Assembly: GCF_009828745.1 (NCBI RefSeq)
Contig: NZ_WTSX01000005.1
Location: 1 to 64,000 of the forward strand
Direction: 5' to 3'
Length of the DNA stretch: 64,000 nucleotides
Origin: Erysipelothrix anatis
GTDB lineage: Bacteria; Bacillota_I; Bacilli_A; Erysipelotrichales; Erysipelotrichaceae
Shown: positions 1-7,985 of the stretch, one piece after another
Layout of the letters: the number at the start of each line of letters is the position of its first letter
How positions within the stretch are numbered: the stretch's first letter is position 1
Translations under genes and position numbers: made by a program
The notes under the pieces: generated by a model
What the model saw: the letters and a program-made list of their open reading frames with translations, nothing else
Told to the model about the DNA's origin: nothing
Database searches by the model: none

Positions 1-87
1 GACTATTTAAAATATTACAATGAAAATCGAATACAAGAAAAGCTAGGATATCAGTCTCCCGTTAATTATCGGTTGGCTTCATCCTAA
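1..87 (+). CDS. IS3-family transposase OrfB, C-terminal end (partial)
   Basis: The first 28 codons of frame 1 read as the C-terminal tail of an IS3/IS150-group DDE transposase: a YYNENRIQEKLGY segment followed by SPVNYR, then a TAA stop at 85-87. This matches the well-known ending of OrfB, in which (Y)YN-x-x-R-x-(Q/H)-x-x-L-(G/N)-Y-x-(S/T)-P precedes the stop. The catalytic core lies outside the window, so activity cannot be judged. It is the only mobile-element protein seen in the window. Confidence 0.8.
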   Translation, partial: DYLKYYNENRIQEKLGYQSPVNYRLASS

Positions 88-127
88 CTTGGTTTTTTCT
101 TGAGTCCCAAGGAACTAGGTCAGTTCC
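1..127 (+). mobile_element. Right end of an IS3-family insertion sequence
   Basis: The transposase tail is followed within about 15 bases by a stretch at 101-127 (TGAGTCCCAAGG..GGTCAGTTCC) that resembles the terminal inverted repeat of IS150-group elements, whose other end would read GGAACTGACC..GGGACTCA. The boundary near 127 is an estimate because the left end and target duplication are outside the window. The element sits about 20 bases downstream of the mtnN stop codon and appears not to disrupt a gene on this side. Confidence 0.6.
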
Positions 128-147
128 GATTACCAGAAGGTTTTTAA

Positions 148-825
148 TTATAGATTTTGAACAAATAATTCACAAATGTTTGCGGAATTTGCACTGGCAA
201 TCGGTAAGTATTCATCGAAGGATATTTCATTTCCCTCAATAAATGTTACATCACTTAAGCTACGTAAAACAATAAACGGTGTTTTCGAACGTGCACATAC
301 TGCTGCAATCGCAGCCGCTTCCATCTCAACACAAATTGCGTGTGGAAATGTTTGTTGGATAACATTAAATTGTGGCTGATGCTTCGTAATGAATTGATCA
401 CCAGTAACAATTAAACCTTGATGGTATGGCATTTCTAATGTTTTAAGTGTTTCTGTAGCTTTCGTCATCAGTTTTTCATCTGAATAAAAGATAAATCGAG
501 GATCTTCATGGGTTGTAGGCCCGATATCGAGATCATGATACTGAAGCTTTTCAGCTACAACAACATCCCCAATATTTTGACCTTTTTGCAATCCTCCGGC
601 ACTTCCGATGTTTATGACAACTTCAGGTTTTAAAGCATGAATAAGGACCGATGCAGTATACGCTGCATTAACCTTCCCTACACCACTCAAAGCAACGGTA
701 ACGGTTTGATCAGATAGCAACCCTTCCCATACATTAACCCCTTGCACTGTCTGTTCATGAACATTTTTCATTTTATGTGTCAGCGCCGACACTTCTTCAA
801 TCATTGCACCAATTATGAGAATCAT
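148..825 (-). CDS. mtnN: 5'-methylthioadenosine/S-adenosylhomocysteine nucleosidase
   Basis: This enzyme hydrolyses methylthioadenosine and S-adenosylhomocysteine to adenine plus the thio-sugar, clearing inhibitory by-products of SAM use and feeding methionine salvage and AI-2 precursor formation. The 225-residue length is typical. Family marks are visible: the early Glu pair in GAMIEEV, the GSAGGL glycine loop, GDQF, the VEMEAAA nucleoside-binding segment and the late SDV aspartate. It starts with ATG behind AAAGGAG and overlaps the upstream methyltransferase stop by 4 bases, so it is the last gene of the purB-yqeH operon. Pairing with a SAM-dependent methyltransferase is sensible, because that enzyme makes the SAH consumed here. 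Confidence 0.95.
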   Translation of the reverse strand: MILIIGAMIEEVSALTHKMKNVHEQTVQGVNVWEGLLSDQTVTVALSGVGKVNAAYTASVLIHALKPEVVINIGSAGGLQKGQNIGDVVVAEKLQYHDLDIGPTTHEDPRFIFYSDEKLMTKATETLKTLEMPYHQGLIVTGDQFITKHQPQFNVIQQTFPHAICVEMEAAAIAAVCARSKTPFIVLRSLSDVTFIEGNEISFDEYLPIASANSANICELFVQNL

Positions 826-1493
826 AGTGTCTCCTTTGTTGCAACTAAGACAATTTTTTCACCTTCAGGTAAGAAACCTTCATGAATATAATCTGTGTAC
901 ACAGTTACTTTATAACCACGTTTTTCGAATCCATCAATTAAGAGTTTTGGATCAAAAACCCATTGGTAAATAGCATCAAACGTTCCGTCCAAGAAATTGA
1001 TGACATGAACCAAGTGTTCTTCATTGACTTCAATTTGGTATGCATAGTCAAATGTATCGGTTGAGCCTTCTTCATAATAATCATCCGCGAACTCATTAAG
1101 TCTATGGGGGTGATGACAATCAACGATTAAATGGTTTGAAGTATTACTCATTGTTTCAATAAATTGTTCGAGATCTTCTGGTGTTAGAATGTAGTTGGTA
1201 CTATCGCCAATACAGAAAGCTGTATCGAAGGGTGCTTCAGGCGTGTAATCAAGGAAATCACCAACTGTGGTGACGTCCTTTAACTCAGGATATTTTTGGT
1301 GAGCAATTTCAATCATATCAGGATCTATATCGACACCCACAACTTCAAAATCAGGGCTTAACATCTTCATGATATCCCCAGTTCCACACGCAAACTCAAT
1401 GACACGCGGTCCGACTGCATGCTTGTTTACAAAGTCGTAGTAGCGTTTTGCCCCTTCTGGATCATAGAAGAGTGCATCGTAGTAGCTTTTCAT
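822..1493 (-). CDS. Class I SAM-dependent methyltransferase, YqeM-like
   Basis: A Rossmann-fold methyltransferase of 223 residues. Motif I is visible as VIEFACGTGDI near residue 31, followed by VVGVDIDPDMI, where the acidic residue binds the SAM ribose. Its place after rsfS matches Bacillus yqeM, a gene of unknown substrate in the same operon. The C-terminal half with the DGTFDAIYQW and YTDYIHEGF segments is probably the substrate part. It overlaps rsfS and mtnN by 4 bases each, so translation is coupled. The methyl acceptor cannot be predicted from sequence. Confidence 0.85.
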   Translation of the reverse strand: MKSYYDALFYDPEGAKRYYDFVNKHAVGPRVIEFACGTGDIMKMLSPDFEVVGVDIDPDMIEIAHQKYPELKDVTTVGDFLDYTPEAPFDTAFCIGDSTNYILTPEDLEQFIETMSNTSNHLIVDCHHPHRLNEFADDYYEEGSTDTFDYAYQIEVNEEHLVHVINFLDGTFDAIYQWVFDPKLLIDGFEKRGYKVTVYTDYIHEGFLPEGEKIVLVATKETL

Positions 1494-1813
1494 TTAATAA
1501 GATCCTGATATAGTTTCTCTAAATTATAGTGAGCACGATCTTCAGTTAAGAAAATATGTGCAACCACATCATATGCATCAATGAGAATCCATGATGATTC
1601 TCGCTCACTCTCAACCGTTTTAATTTTGTATCCTGCTTTTTCTATTGCATCGACAACATGGTCTGCAAGTGCCTTAATTTGGCGATGACTTGCTGCATCT
1701 GCTATAACAAAGTAATCTACCAATGGGTTTCCATTTTCAAAATCCACAACTTTTATATCGTTGGCTTTACGTTCATCTAACGTCGCCACAATTAAATCTT
1801 TTAATTCTTTCAT
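1490..1813 (-). CDS. rsfS: Ribosome silencing factor RsfS (YbeB/YqeL family)
   Basis: RsfS binds ribosomal protein uL14 on the 50S subunit and blocks joining with 30S, lowering translation in stationary phase or starvation. At 107 residues it is of normal length. The family core is visible in the segments DYFVIADAASHRQIKALA and WILIDAYDVVAHIFL. Start is ATG behind AAAGGAAA. It overlaps the nadD/yqeK fusion upstream and the yqeM-like gene downstream by 4 bases, the order known in Bacillus (nadD-yqeK-rsfS-yqeM). Confidence 0.95.
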   Translation of the reverse strand: MKELKDLIVATLDERKANDIKVVDFENGNPLVDYFVIADAASHRQIKALADHVVDAIEKAGYKIKTVESERESSWILIDAYDVVAHIFLTEDRAHYNLEKLYQDLIK

Positions 1814-2829
1814 TTTAAATTTCCTTTCGCTTGTTCAAATTCACGTTGATACTTTCGTAACGCTTTGAATCCTTTTCGTAAATCTTGTTTTGCGAGCTTA
1901 ATAAAGGGTTCGCTGTCCCACGAACGACCACGCTCACACTTGTCTGCTATGTAGAGAATCATCCCCACTGGATTCGTACTATGACCATCAACATGACCTT
2001 CAATTGCCTGAAGAACATGCTTGTTTTTGATGTAGTACTTCCGTGTGAGTAGGTATTTTGCAGCAAATGCATGATAGAACGCTGGATGTAACACTTCGTG
2101 CTGCGGTGCTTTTGCTTGCATGGTCATTTTTAAATCTTCTTTATCTGTCTCTTTTTTTAAATCGTGTGCATACGCAGCTAAAGTAACTGCTTCATAATCA
2201 ACGTTATGTGCACGCGCTAACTCTTGAGCTAAGGCGACAACTCGGAACACATGCTCTGCCCGATAGGGTGTGAGATTGGCTCTGTTTAGTGTTTGCATAT
2301 ACAAACTTTGTTCCGTCATGTATCGCAATATTGATGGTTTGGTAGCCATCGATTTCCCTTCACGAATCTCAGTCGAACTGTATGGAAAGACGCTCCCAGA
2401 GATTATTGGATAATCGGTTGTTAAATGTTCGGTTCCTCGATTGTATACAATAAATTGCACACTGTCTTTAAGCACATCAAATTGTTTCCATTCATGCATT
2501 CTTGGAAGTTGGTCTGAACCAATCAACCAATCAAACGTGTAATCAGGGAACTGCTTTCTTAATTCACTGACAGTATCAATCGAATATGAAGGTTCTGGCA
2601 ACATCGATTCGACAGAATTTACGGACATTTTTTTATGTCCCGAAATCATCATCTCAATCATATGTTTCCTATCGTCAAACGATGTACTATCATTTTTAAA
2701 CGGACTTCGTTTCGTTGGAATAAACCATAACTCATCGGCATTACGTGATACAAGAGCAGCTTTGGCTATCTCAAGATGACCATAGTGGATGGGATCAAAG
2801 CTCCCTCCAAATAAAATGACATGTTTCAA
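1810..2829 (-). CDS. nadD: NadD-YqeK fusion: nicotinate-nucleotide adenylyltransferase / HD-domain dinucleotide hydrolase
   Basis: Two proteins encoded separately in Bacillus are joined in one 339-residue chain. Residues 1 to about 185 are NadD, which makes deamido-NAD from nicotinate mononucleotide and ATP: GGSFDPIHYGH at 8-18 is the nucleotidyltransferase motif and SSTEIR at 151-156 is the second ATP motif. Residues from about 186 form a YqeK HD domain with His193 and the His222-Asp223 pair; YqeK homologues cleave diadenosine tetraphosphate symmetrically. The start is TTG, overlapping the yhbY stop as TTGA, with AAAGG upstream; no closer start keeps the N-terminal beta strand. The fusion ties NAD synthesis to removal of dinucleotide by-products (inference). 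Confidence 0.93.
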   Translation of the reverse strand: MKHVILFGGSFDPIHYGHLEIAKAALVSRNADELWFIPTKRSPFKNDSTSFDDRKHMIEMMISGHKKMSVNSVESMLPEPSYSIDTVSELRKQFPDYTFDWLIGSDQLPRMHEWKQFDVLKDSVQFIVYNRGTEHLTTDYPIISGSVFPYSSTEIREGKSMATKPSILRYMTEQSLYMQTLNRANLTPYRAEHVFRVVALAQELARAHNVDYEAVTLAAYAHDLKKETDKEDLKMTMQAKAPQHEVLHPAFYHAFAAKYLLTRKYYIKNKHVLQAIEGHVDGHSTNPVGMILYIADKCERGRSWDSEPFIKLAKQDLRKGFKALRKYQREFEQAKGNLK

Positions 2830-3110
2830 ACTTTAATACGGCCTTTTACGCTATAGCGGTAGAAGACAACAACACGCCCTACTTTGCTGACAGTTGTTGC
2901 ACCAAAACGATCTTCAATTTCTTCGATGAGTGCTTCTTTGGTAATGTCTGAGTTTTTTTGAATCGATACCTTAACAAGGTTGTGTGCAAGTAATGCGGAT
3001 TCAAAACTTTCGAGAAGTGTTGGTGTCATACCATTCTTCCCTACGGATACGATTGCGTTTTCATTGTGTGATAAACGACGTAATTCTTTTAATTGATCTT
3101 TGTTTAACAT
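2826..3110 (-). CDS. yhbY: YhbY-family (CRM domain) RNA-binding protein
   Basis: A small CRM-domain protein of 94 residues that associates with the pre-50S ribosome. The conserved GKNGMTP loop, in the position of the RNA-binding GxxG, lies near residue 24, and the C-terminal GRVVVFYR strand is typical. In Bacillus the equivalent yqeI lies between aroE and nadD; here aroE is absent and the gene follows yqeH directly, with a one-base overlap (TAATG). SD is AAAGG. Confidence 0.93.
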   Translation of the reverse strand: MLNKDQLKELRRLSHNENAIVSVGKNGMTPTLLESFESALLAHNLVKVSIQKNSDITKEALIEEIEDRFGATTVSKVGRVVVFYRYSVKGRIKV

Positions 3111-4132
3111 TAAATCATTGCCTTTCTAATTGTGATTACAGCAGACTTATCAAAGTATGTCTCGACAGCCACTGTTTCGCCTTGAATGCTTACGAATCCA
3201 AGGTCATAGATTTCCATATCAATTTTGTCTTCAAGCTGAGGCCAGTTACGAAGACGATATTCTGGATTTTCAATCATGAACTCGTGTTCTAGAGCTAAGT
3301 TTGCATCCAAACGTTCTGGTTTAATTCGTTTTAAGGTTAGCGGTAAATAAGAAATGATGTTGACGGTTGACTTTGGCGTAATGGTGATTGCTCCCAAATT
3401 ACCAAAGAGAATCGTTTGCTTTTCATAAATTTGGAAAACCGTTGGCTTAATCGTTTTTTGTGGGGACAATGACACTAAGGTATCATCAGAGATTTTATCG
3501 ACAAGTTCTGTCTCATTACTTAATCCTGGTGTATCAATAACATCTCCAAGCCCTGTTTCGATGCGAACAACATCTGCGGTCGTAGATGCAACAGGAGATA
3601 CCGATAAGTTCTGATTTCCAAGAAGTGCGTTGAGTAGTGATGATTTACCTGCATTCACACAACCCACAAACGCTGTTTCATCGTTTTCGATATATGGAAG
3701 CAGTGGTTCAAGTGTTTCTCGTTTAAGAGCAGAAACATAGACTATTTCCATAACTGATACAGGTTCGTCACGGAGTGCACGCATAATTGCATGCTCAATT
3801 TTAGTATTTGATACTGATTTTGGTAGTAAATCACGTTTATTCACGACAAGTACGACTTTTTTACCACGGAGTGAGCGCAATAATCCTGTATGAATACTTT
3901 GGTTCAGGTGCATGATATCCAACACCCAAAAAATATTACCTTTGAAGCCATCAATAAATTCGAGCGTTGCTCCATCATCAACACGTGCTTTAACTCGTTT
4001 AAAATCACGGTAGTGTTTCAGCCTAAAGCATGATTGACAATAGTCGTGATCCATCGACCGTGCATAACCACGTTGATCCGCATGTGCTATCTGTAGTTCG
4101 CTACCACATCCCATGCATTTTTTAATTTCCAT
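3110..4132 (-). CDS. yqeH: Ribosome biogenesis GTPase YqeH (circularly permuted)
   Basis: YqeH is needed for 30S subunit assembly. The N-terminal zinc finger has Cys6, Cys9, Cys32 and Cys35. The GTPase motifs appear in the permuted order G4-G5-G1-G2-G3 normal for this family: NKRDLL first, later GCVNAGKSSLLNALLG (P-loop), then DVIDTPG. The C-terminal part (about 130 residues) is the RNA or ribosome-binding region. The start codon lies inside the end of purB (11-base overlap), so the gene is in the purB operon. Length 340, slightly shorter than the Bacillus protein. Confidence 0.95.
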   Translation of the reverse strand: MEIKKCMGCGSELQIAHADQRGYARSMDHDYCQSCFRLKHYRDFKRVKARVDDGATLEFIDGFKGNIFWVLDIMHLNQSIHTGLLRSLRGKKVVLVVNKRDLLPKSVSNTKIEHAIMRALRDEPVSVMEIVYVSALKRETLEPLLPYIENDETAFVGCVNAGKSSLLNALLGNQNLSVSPVASTTADVVRIETGLGDVIDTPGLSNETELVDKISDDTLVSLSPQKTIKPTVFQIYEKQTILFGNLGAITITPKSTVNIISYLPLTLKRIKPERLDANLALEHEFMIENPEYRLRNWPQLEDKIDMEIYDLGFVSIQGETVAVETYFDKSAVITIRKAMI

Positions 4133-5426
4133 TTATATTTACCCTTTCATATATTGTATCGACTTCGCGTAAGAAGTATGCGACATCGAAACATGATTCC
4201 AATGTTTGAAGATCCATGTAATCTAAAATTCTTTTATCCTCTAAGAGGACATTTTTGAAATGTTCAGATGAATTGAACGCGCGCATCGAGAGTGGCTGAA
4301 TAAAATCATATGCCCCTTCTCGACTCATGCCTCCTGTTTCAATGAGAGTCGTCATCACACGTTGTGCAAAAATGACACCATGCGTTAGATGAATATTCTT
4401 CATCATCACTTCTTCATAGACAACAAGATTGCTAACGATACGGTTAAAGCGAACAAGCATGTAATCGAGTAACATTATTGCATCTGGGAAAATAATGCGT
4501 TCGGCACTTGAATGTGAAATATCACGCTCATGCCAAAGTGCAACATTTTCAAAGGCGGTTGTCATATAGCCACGAATTACGCGTGCACAGCCACTCATAT
4601 TTTCGCTACCGATTGGGTTTCGTTTATGTGGCATTGCGGATGAACCCTTCTGACCTGGATTAAAATACTCTTCAGCCTCACGAACTTCTGTACGTTGTAA
4701 GTGGCGAATTTCGGTCGCCATCTTCTCGATGGATGTCGCAATAAGCGCAAGTGTTGACATGTAATAAGCGTGGCGATCACGTTGGAGCACCTGTGTCGAA
4801 ATATGCGTTGACGTAATGCCAAGTTTTTCACACACATAATCTTGAACGAATGGTGGCGTATTGGCAAAATTTCCAACTGCGCCAGATATTTTCCCAGCTT
4901 CAATATCTTTTCGAGCATGGCGAAAGCGATCAAGTTGACGATTCATCTCGTCATACCATAATGCAAACTTAAGACCAAAACTCGTTATATCCGCATGGAC
5001 GCCGTGGGTACGACCGATTGTTGGAACGTCTTTATATTTTATTGCTTGGAGTCTTAATGACTCAAGAAGTGTTACGATTCCTTGTTCAAGAATTTCATTC
5101 GCTTGCTTATAAATGTAACCATACGCTGTGTCGACAACATCAGTACTTGTTAACCCATAATGAATCCATCGTTTTTCAACACCGAGCGACTCACTAACGG
5201 CACGCGTAAATGCAACCACATCGTGTCGTGTTTCTTGTTCAATTTCGTAAATTCGGTTAATATCAAAGCGCGCTTGTTCACGCAGCACTTTCACATCGTC
5301 ACGCGGAATAACTCCCATTTCAGAAAATGCTTCCGCAGCACATAGCTCAACTTCAAGCCATGCGTCGAAACGAGCCGAATCTTCAAATAAACGTCGCATT
5401 TCAGGTCTTGAATAACGATTGATCAT
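4122..5426 (-). CDS. purB: Adenylosuccinate lyase
   Basis: PurB catalyses two fumarate-releasing steps: SAICAR to AICAR in de novo purine synthesis and adenylosuccinate to AMP. The fumarase/aspartase-superfamily signature GSSAMPHKRNPIGSENMSG near residue 260 is complete, with the catalytic serine loop, and TSTDVVDTA near residue 93 and GRTHG near 138 are the other conserved blocks. Length 434 is normal. A strong SD AAGGAGG precedes ATG. It is the first gene of the operon and has its own promoter inside the end of parC; an intrinsic terminator lies between that promoter and the SD, so transcription may be attenuated. Confidence 0.97.
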   Translation of the reverse strand: MINRYSRPEMRRLFEDSARFDAWLEVELCAAEAFSEMGVIPRDDVKVLREQARFDINRIYEIEQETRHDVVAFTRAVSESLGVEKRWIHYGLTSTDVVDTAYGYIYKQANEILEQGIVTLLESLRLQAIKYKDVPTIGRTHGVHADITSFGLKFALWYDEMNRQLDRFRHARKDIEAGKISGAVGNFANTPPFVQDYVCEKLGITSTHISTQVLQRDRHAYYMSTLALIATSIEKMATEIRHLQRTEVREAEEYFNPGQKGSSAMPHKRNPIGSENMSGCARVIRGYMTTAFENVALWHERDISHSSAERIIFPDAIMLLDYMLVRFNRIVSNLVVYEEVMMKNIHLTHGVIFAQRVMTTLIETGGMSREGAYDFIQPLSMRAFNSSEHFKNVLLEDKRILDYMDLQTLESCFDVAYFLREVDTIYERVNINGN

Positions 5427-5436
5427 AAAGCCTCCT

Positions 5437-5474
5437 TAAAAAGAAACATCTGGTGGATATTACCACCAGATGTT
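5437..5474 (-). terminator. Intrinsic terminator in the purB leader, downstream of parC
   Basis: A perfect 12-base stem (AACATCTGGTGG with CCACCAGATGTT, loop of six) at 5445-5474 is followed on the minus strand by TTTCTTTTT, which runs straight into the purB ribosome-binding site. It ends parE-parC transcription and lies downstream of the purB promoter candidate. Confidence 0.88.
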
Positions 5475-5505
5475 GGTTGTATTTGCTTGGTTATATCACC
5501 TAACA

Positions 5506-5534
5506 ATTATACAGAATTATATATCAAACTTCAA
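5506..5534 (-). promoter_or_regulatory. Promoter candidate for purB operon
   Basis: On the minus strand TTGAAG (plus 5529-5534) and TATAAT (plus 5506-5511) are separated by exactly 17 bases. The -35 box lies inside the last codons of parC. Transcription would begin near 5499, giving a leader of about 70 bases that contains the 5445-5474 hairpin. Confidence 0.7.
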
Positions 5535-7985
5535 AGGTTCAGTATGCGTTATTTCCGCATTTTGTGGGATTGCAACAACTGGAACGTGAATTCGTGGATG
5601 CAAGATTGTGAATCCTGCTTCTGAGGTTACGTTTGAGAATGTTGCATCAACACCCATTAGTGGAACATCTTTCACCAATACAATTGCGAGATGGTCGTTA
5701 TAGATGAAAATATCATCTTGTAGTTTAGCAATTACAACATCTTGAACGTAATGAGGATTACTCTTAACAGTTTTCATAATACTTGAGCCAAGTGTTGCTC
5801 GATTATGAACTGGAATCTCATCTTGTTTCATACGTTTGAATTGACCGCGTTCAGACATGATCACAACTTCTGTTTCATCATGGAAAATCCCTGCAGCAAC
5901 AGCACGATCCCCCACTCGAACTTTAATTCCAATCACACCTTTAGCTCGAACACCAATTGGATTTACATCAGCCAAATCAATGCGAATTAATTGACCCAAT
6001 CGCGTTACAATCATGAGATGGTCATGTTCGTAGGCAATCGAAGTATCAATGAGAACATCATCTTTACCCAGCTTCATGATGTCATAAAGTCTATTAGTGC
6101 GCTTAACTTCCAAATCAGCGATTGCGGTTTTCTTAATCATACCTTGCGCACTCGTGGTTACAACAAACATGTGTGTGTCAAACGATTTAAGTGTAAATGC
6201 ACTAATTATTTTCTCTTCAGGATCCAGTTTCATATATTGCGTCATATGTGATCCAATATCGCGCCAACGTGCTTCTTCAATTTCATGAACAAGAAGGATA
6301 CCATATCGGCCCTTTGTTGTCGTATAAACAAGATAATCCGTTGTTTCAACTTCACTACTCAAGACGATACGATCATCTTCGTTAAGTGCAAAGATTTCTT
6401 TCTGGCTGGATCCATAAGAACGAAGTGAAACGCGTTTGAGATATCCATTTCGTGTAAGTGTGAGCATTACTTGTTCATTTGAAATCAAACTTAAATGGTC
6501 AACTTCCAGGTTAGAAATTTCATTTTCAATAACAGAACGGCGTGGCACTTCAAACGTGTCACGAACTTCTTGGAATTCTTTAATGATGAGGCTATTTAAC
6601 ATTTCTTTGTGTTTGATAACCGTCTCTAGATAATCCATTTCATTCGCAAGTTTCGCAAATTCATCGCGTAACGCATTGATATCAGTTGATGATAAACGGT
6701 AAAGTTGTAAATCAACGATTGCACTTGCTTGCTCATGAGTAAATCCAAACGCTTCCATAATGTTATCGCGTGACTCCCCACGGTTATTGGAAGCACGAAT
6801 AATTGCGATAATTTCATCTAATATCGATGTCGCTTTCATGAGTCCTTCGAGAATATGGATTCGTTTTTCTTTTTGTGCATAGCGGTGCTTACTTCGATTC
6901 AGGACAATTTCTTGACGAAATTCTAGATACGCATCAAGAATTTCGAGTACACCACAGACTTGCGGACGTTGATCAACAATCGCAACCATATTCGCATTAT
7001 AGTAAACTTGTAGTTCTGTCTGTTTGTAGAAGAGATTTAGAATGCTTTCAGCATCTGCGTCGCGTTTACAATCGATAACAATTCGCAAGCCATTTCGGTC
7101 TGATTCGTCACGAACATCCATAACGTCGCCAAATCCTTGATTTGCTTTCGTAAAACGAAGTTCATCTATCTTTTTAACGACATTGGACTTAATAACTTCA
7201 TAAGGTAATTCCGTAATTACAATTTGCTTCATTGTCTTGTTTTCGACAATTTCTGTTTTTGCACGAACGACAACTCGACCGCGACCTTTAGTTAAAATAT
7301 CACGAATGCCTTCTTTTCCTTGAATAATTGCTCCCGTCGGAAAGTCAGGTCCTTGGATAAATGTCATGATATCATCGACATTGCTTTCAGGATTGTGTAG
7401 ACGGAAAATTGCTGCATCCATAACTTCTTTTAAATTGAATGGCGGAATATTCGTTGCATAACCCGCAGCAATTCCAGTAGATCCATTGATCAATAAGTTT
7501 GGATAACGAGCAGGTAATACGGACGGTTCCCATTCTGTATCATCAAAGTTCAATACAAACGGAACAACATCTTCATCAATATTCTCTAACAACGAATGAG
7601 ATATTTTGCTCAGACGTGCTTCGGTATATCGCATCGCCGCTGCAGGGTCATCATCAATACTCCCGTTGTTTCCTTGCATATCGATCAAAGGCATGTTGTA
7701 TTTCCAATCTTGCGACATCCGAACCATGGCATCATAGACCGATCTGTCACCATGAGGATGATAGTTACCAATTACGAGTCCAACTGTCTTCGCAGACTTA
7801 CGGTATGCTTTGTCAAAATGGTTACGATCATGATGCATCGCATATAGTATTCGACGTTGAACTGGTTTTAATCCGTCACGAACATCTGGAAGTGCCCGTT
7901 CTTGAATAATATACTTGGAATAACGACCAAAACGTTCACCAACTATGTCTTCAATTGGTAATTGAATTATTGTATCATGCGACAT
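5517..7985 (-). CDS. parC: DNA topoisomerase IV subunit A
   Basis: ParC is the breakage-reunion subunit of topoisomerase IV, which decatenates daughter chromosomes. ParC rather than GyrA is supported by GNNGSIDDDPAAAMRYTEA (GyrA has GNFGSVDGD) and by the partner ParE. Catalytic Tyr is residue 120. The start chosen is ATG at 7985 (MSHDTII), preceded by GGAGGAGGAAC; it overlaps parE by 11 bases. A longer reading frame upstream lacks support. The quinolone-determining region reads HPHGDRSVYDAM, with Arg81 where staphylococcal and pneumococcal ParC have Ser, a site linked to fluoroquinolone resistance. Length 822; the C-terminal beta-pinwheel is present. Confidence 0.96.
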   Translation of the reverse strand: MSHDTIIQLPIEDIVGERFGRYSKYIIQERALPDVRDGLKPVQRRILYAMHHDRNHFDKAYRKSAKTVGLVIGNYHPHGDRSVYDAMVRMSQDWKYNMPLIDMQGNNGSIDDDPAAAMRYTEARLSKISHSLLENIDEDVVPFVLNFDDTEWEPSVLPARYPNLLINGSTGIAAGYATNIPPFNLKEVMDAAIFRLHNPESNVDDIMTFIQGPDFPTGAIIQGKEGIRDILTKGRGRVVVRAKTEIVENKTMKQIVITELPYEVIKSNVVKKIDELRFTKANQGFGDVMDVRDESDRNGLRIVIDCKRDADAESILNLFYKQTELQVYYNANMVAIVDQRPQVCGVLEILDAYLEFRQEIVLNRSKHRYAQKEKRIHILEGLMKATSILDEIIAIIRASNNRGESRDNIMEAFGFTHEQASAIVDLQLYRLSSTDINALRDEFAKLANEMDYLETVIKHKEMLNSLIIKEFQEVRDTFEVPRRSVIENEISNLEVDHLSLISNEQVMLTLTRNGYLKRVSLRSYGSSQKEIFALNEDDRIVLSSEVETTDYLVYTTTKGRYGILLVHEIEEARWRDIGSHMTQYMKLDPEEKIISAFTLKSFDTHMFVVTTSAQGMIKKTAIADLEVKRTNRLYDIMKLGKDDVLIDTSIAYEHDHLMIVTRLGQLIRIDLADVNPIGVRAKGVIGIKVRVGDRAVAAGIFHDETEVVIMSERGQFKRMKQDEIPVHNRATLGSSIMKTVKSNPHYVQDVVIAKLQDDIFIYNDHLAIVLVKDVPLMGVDATFSNVTSEAGFTILHPRIHVPVVAIPQNAEITHTEPLKFDI

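Noticed and set aside
7499-7909. 136-codon open frame on the plus strand
   Set aside because: It is opposite the most conserved part of parC and lacks features of a gene.
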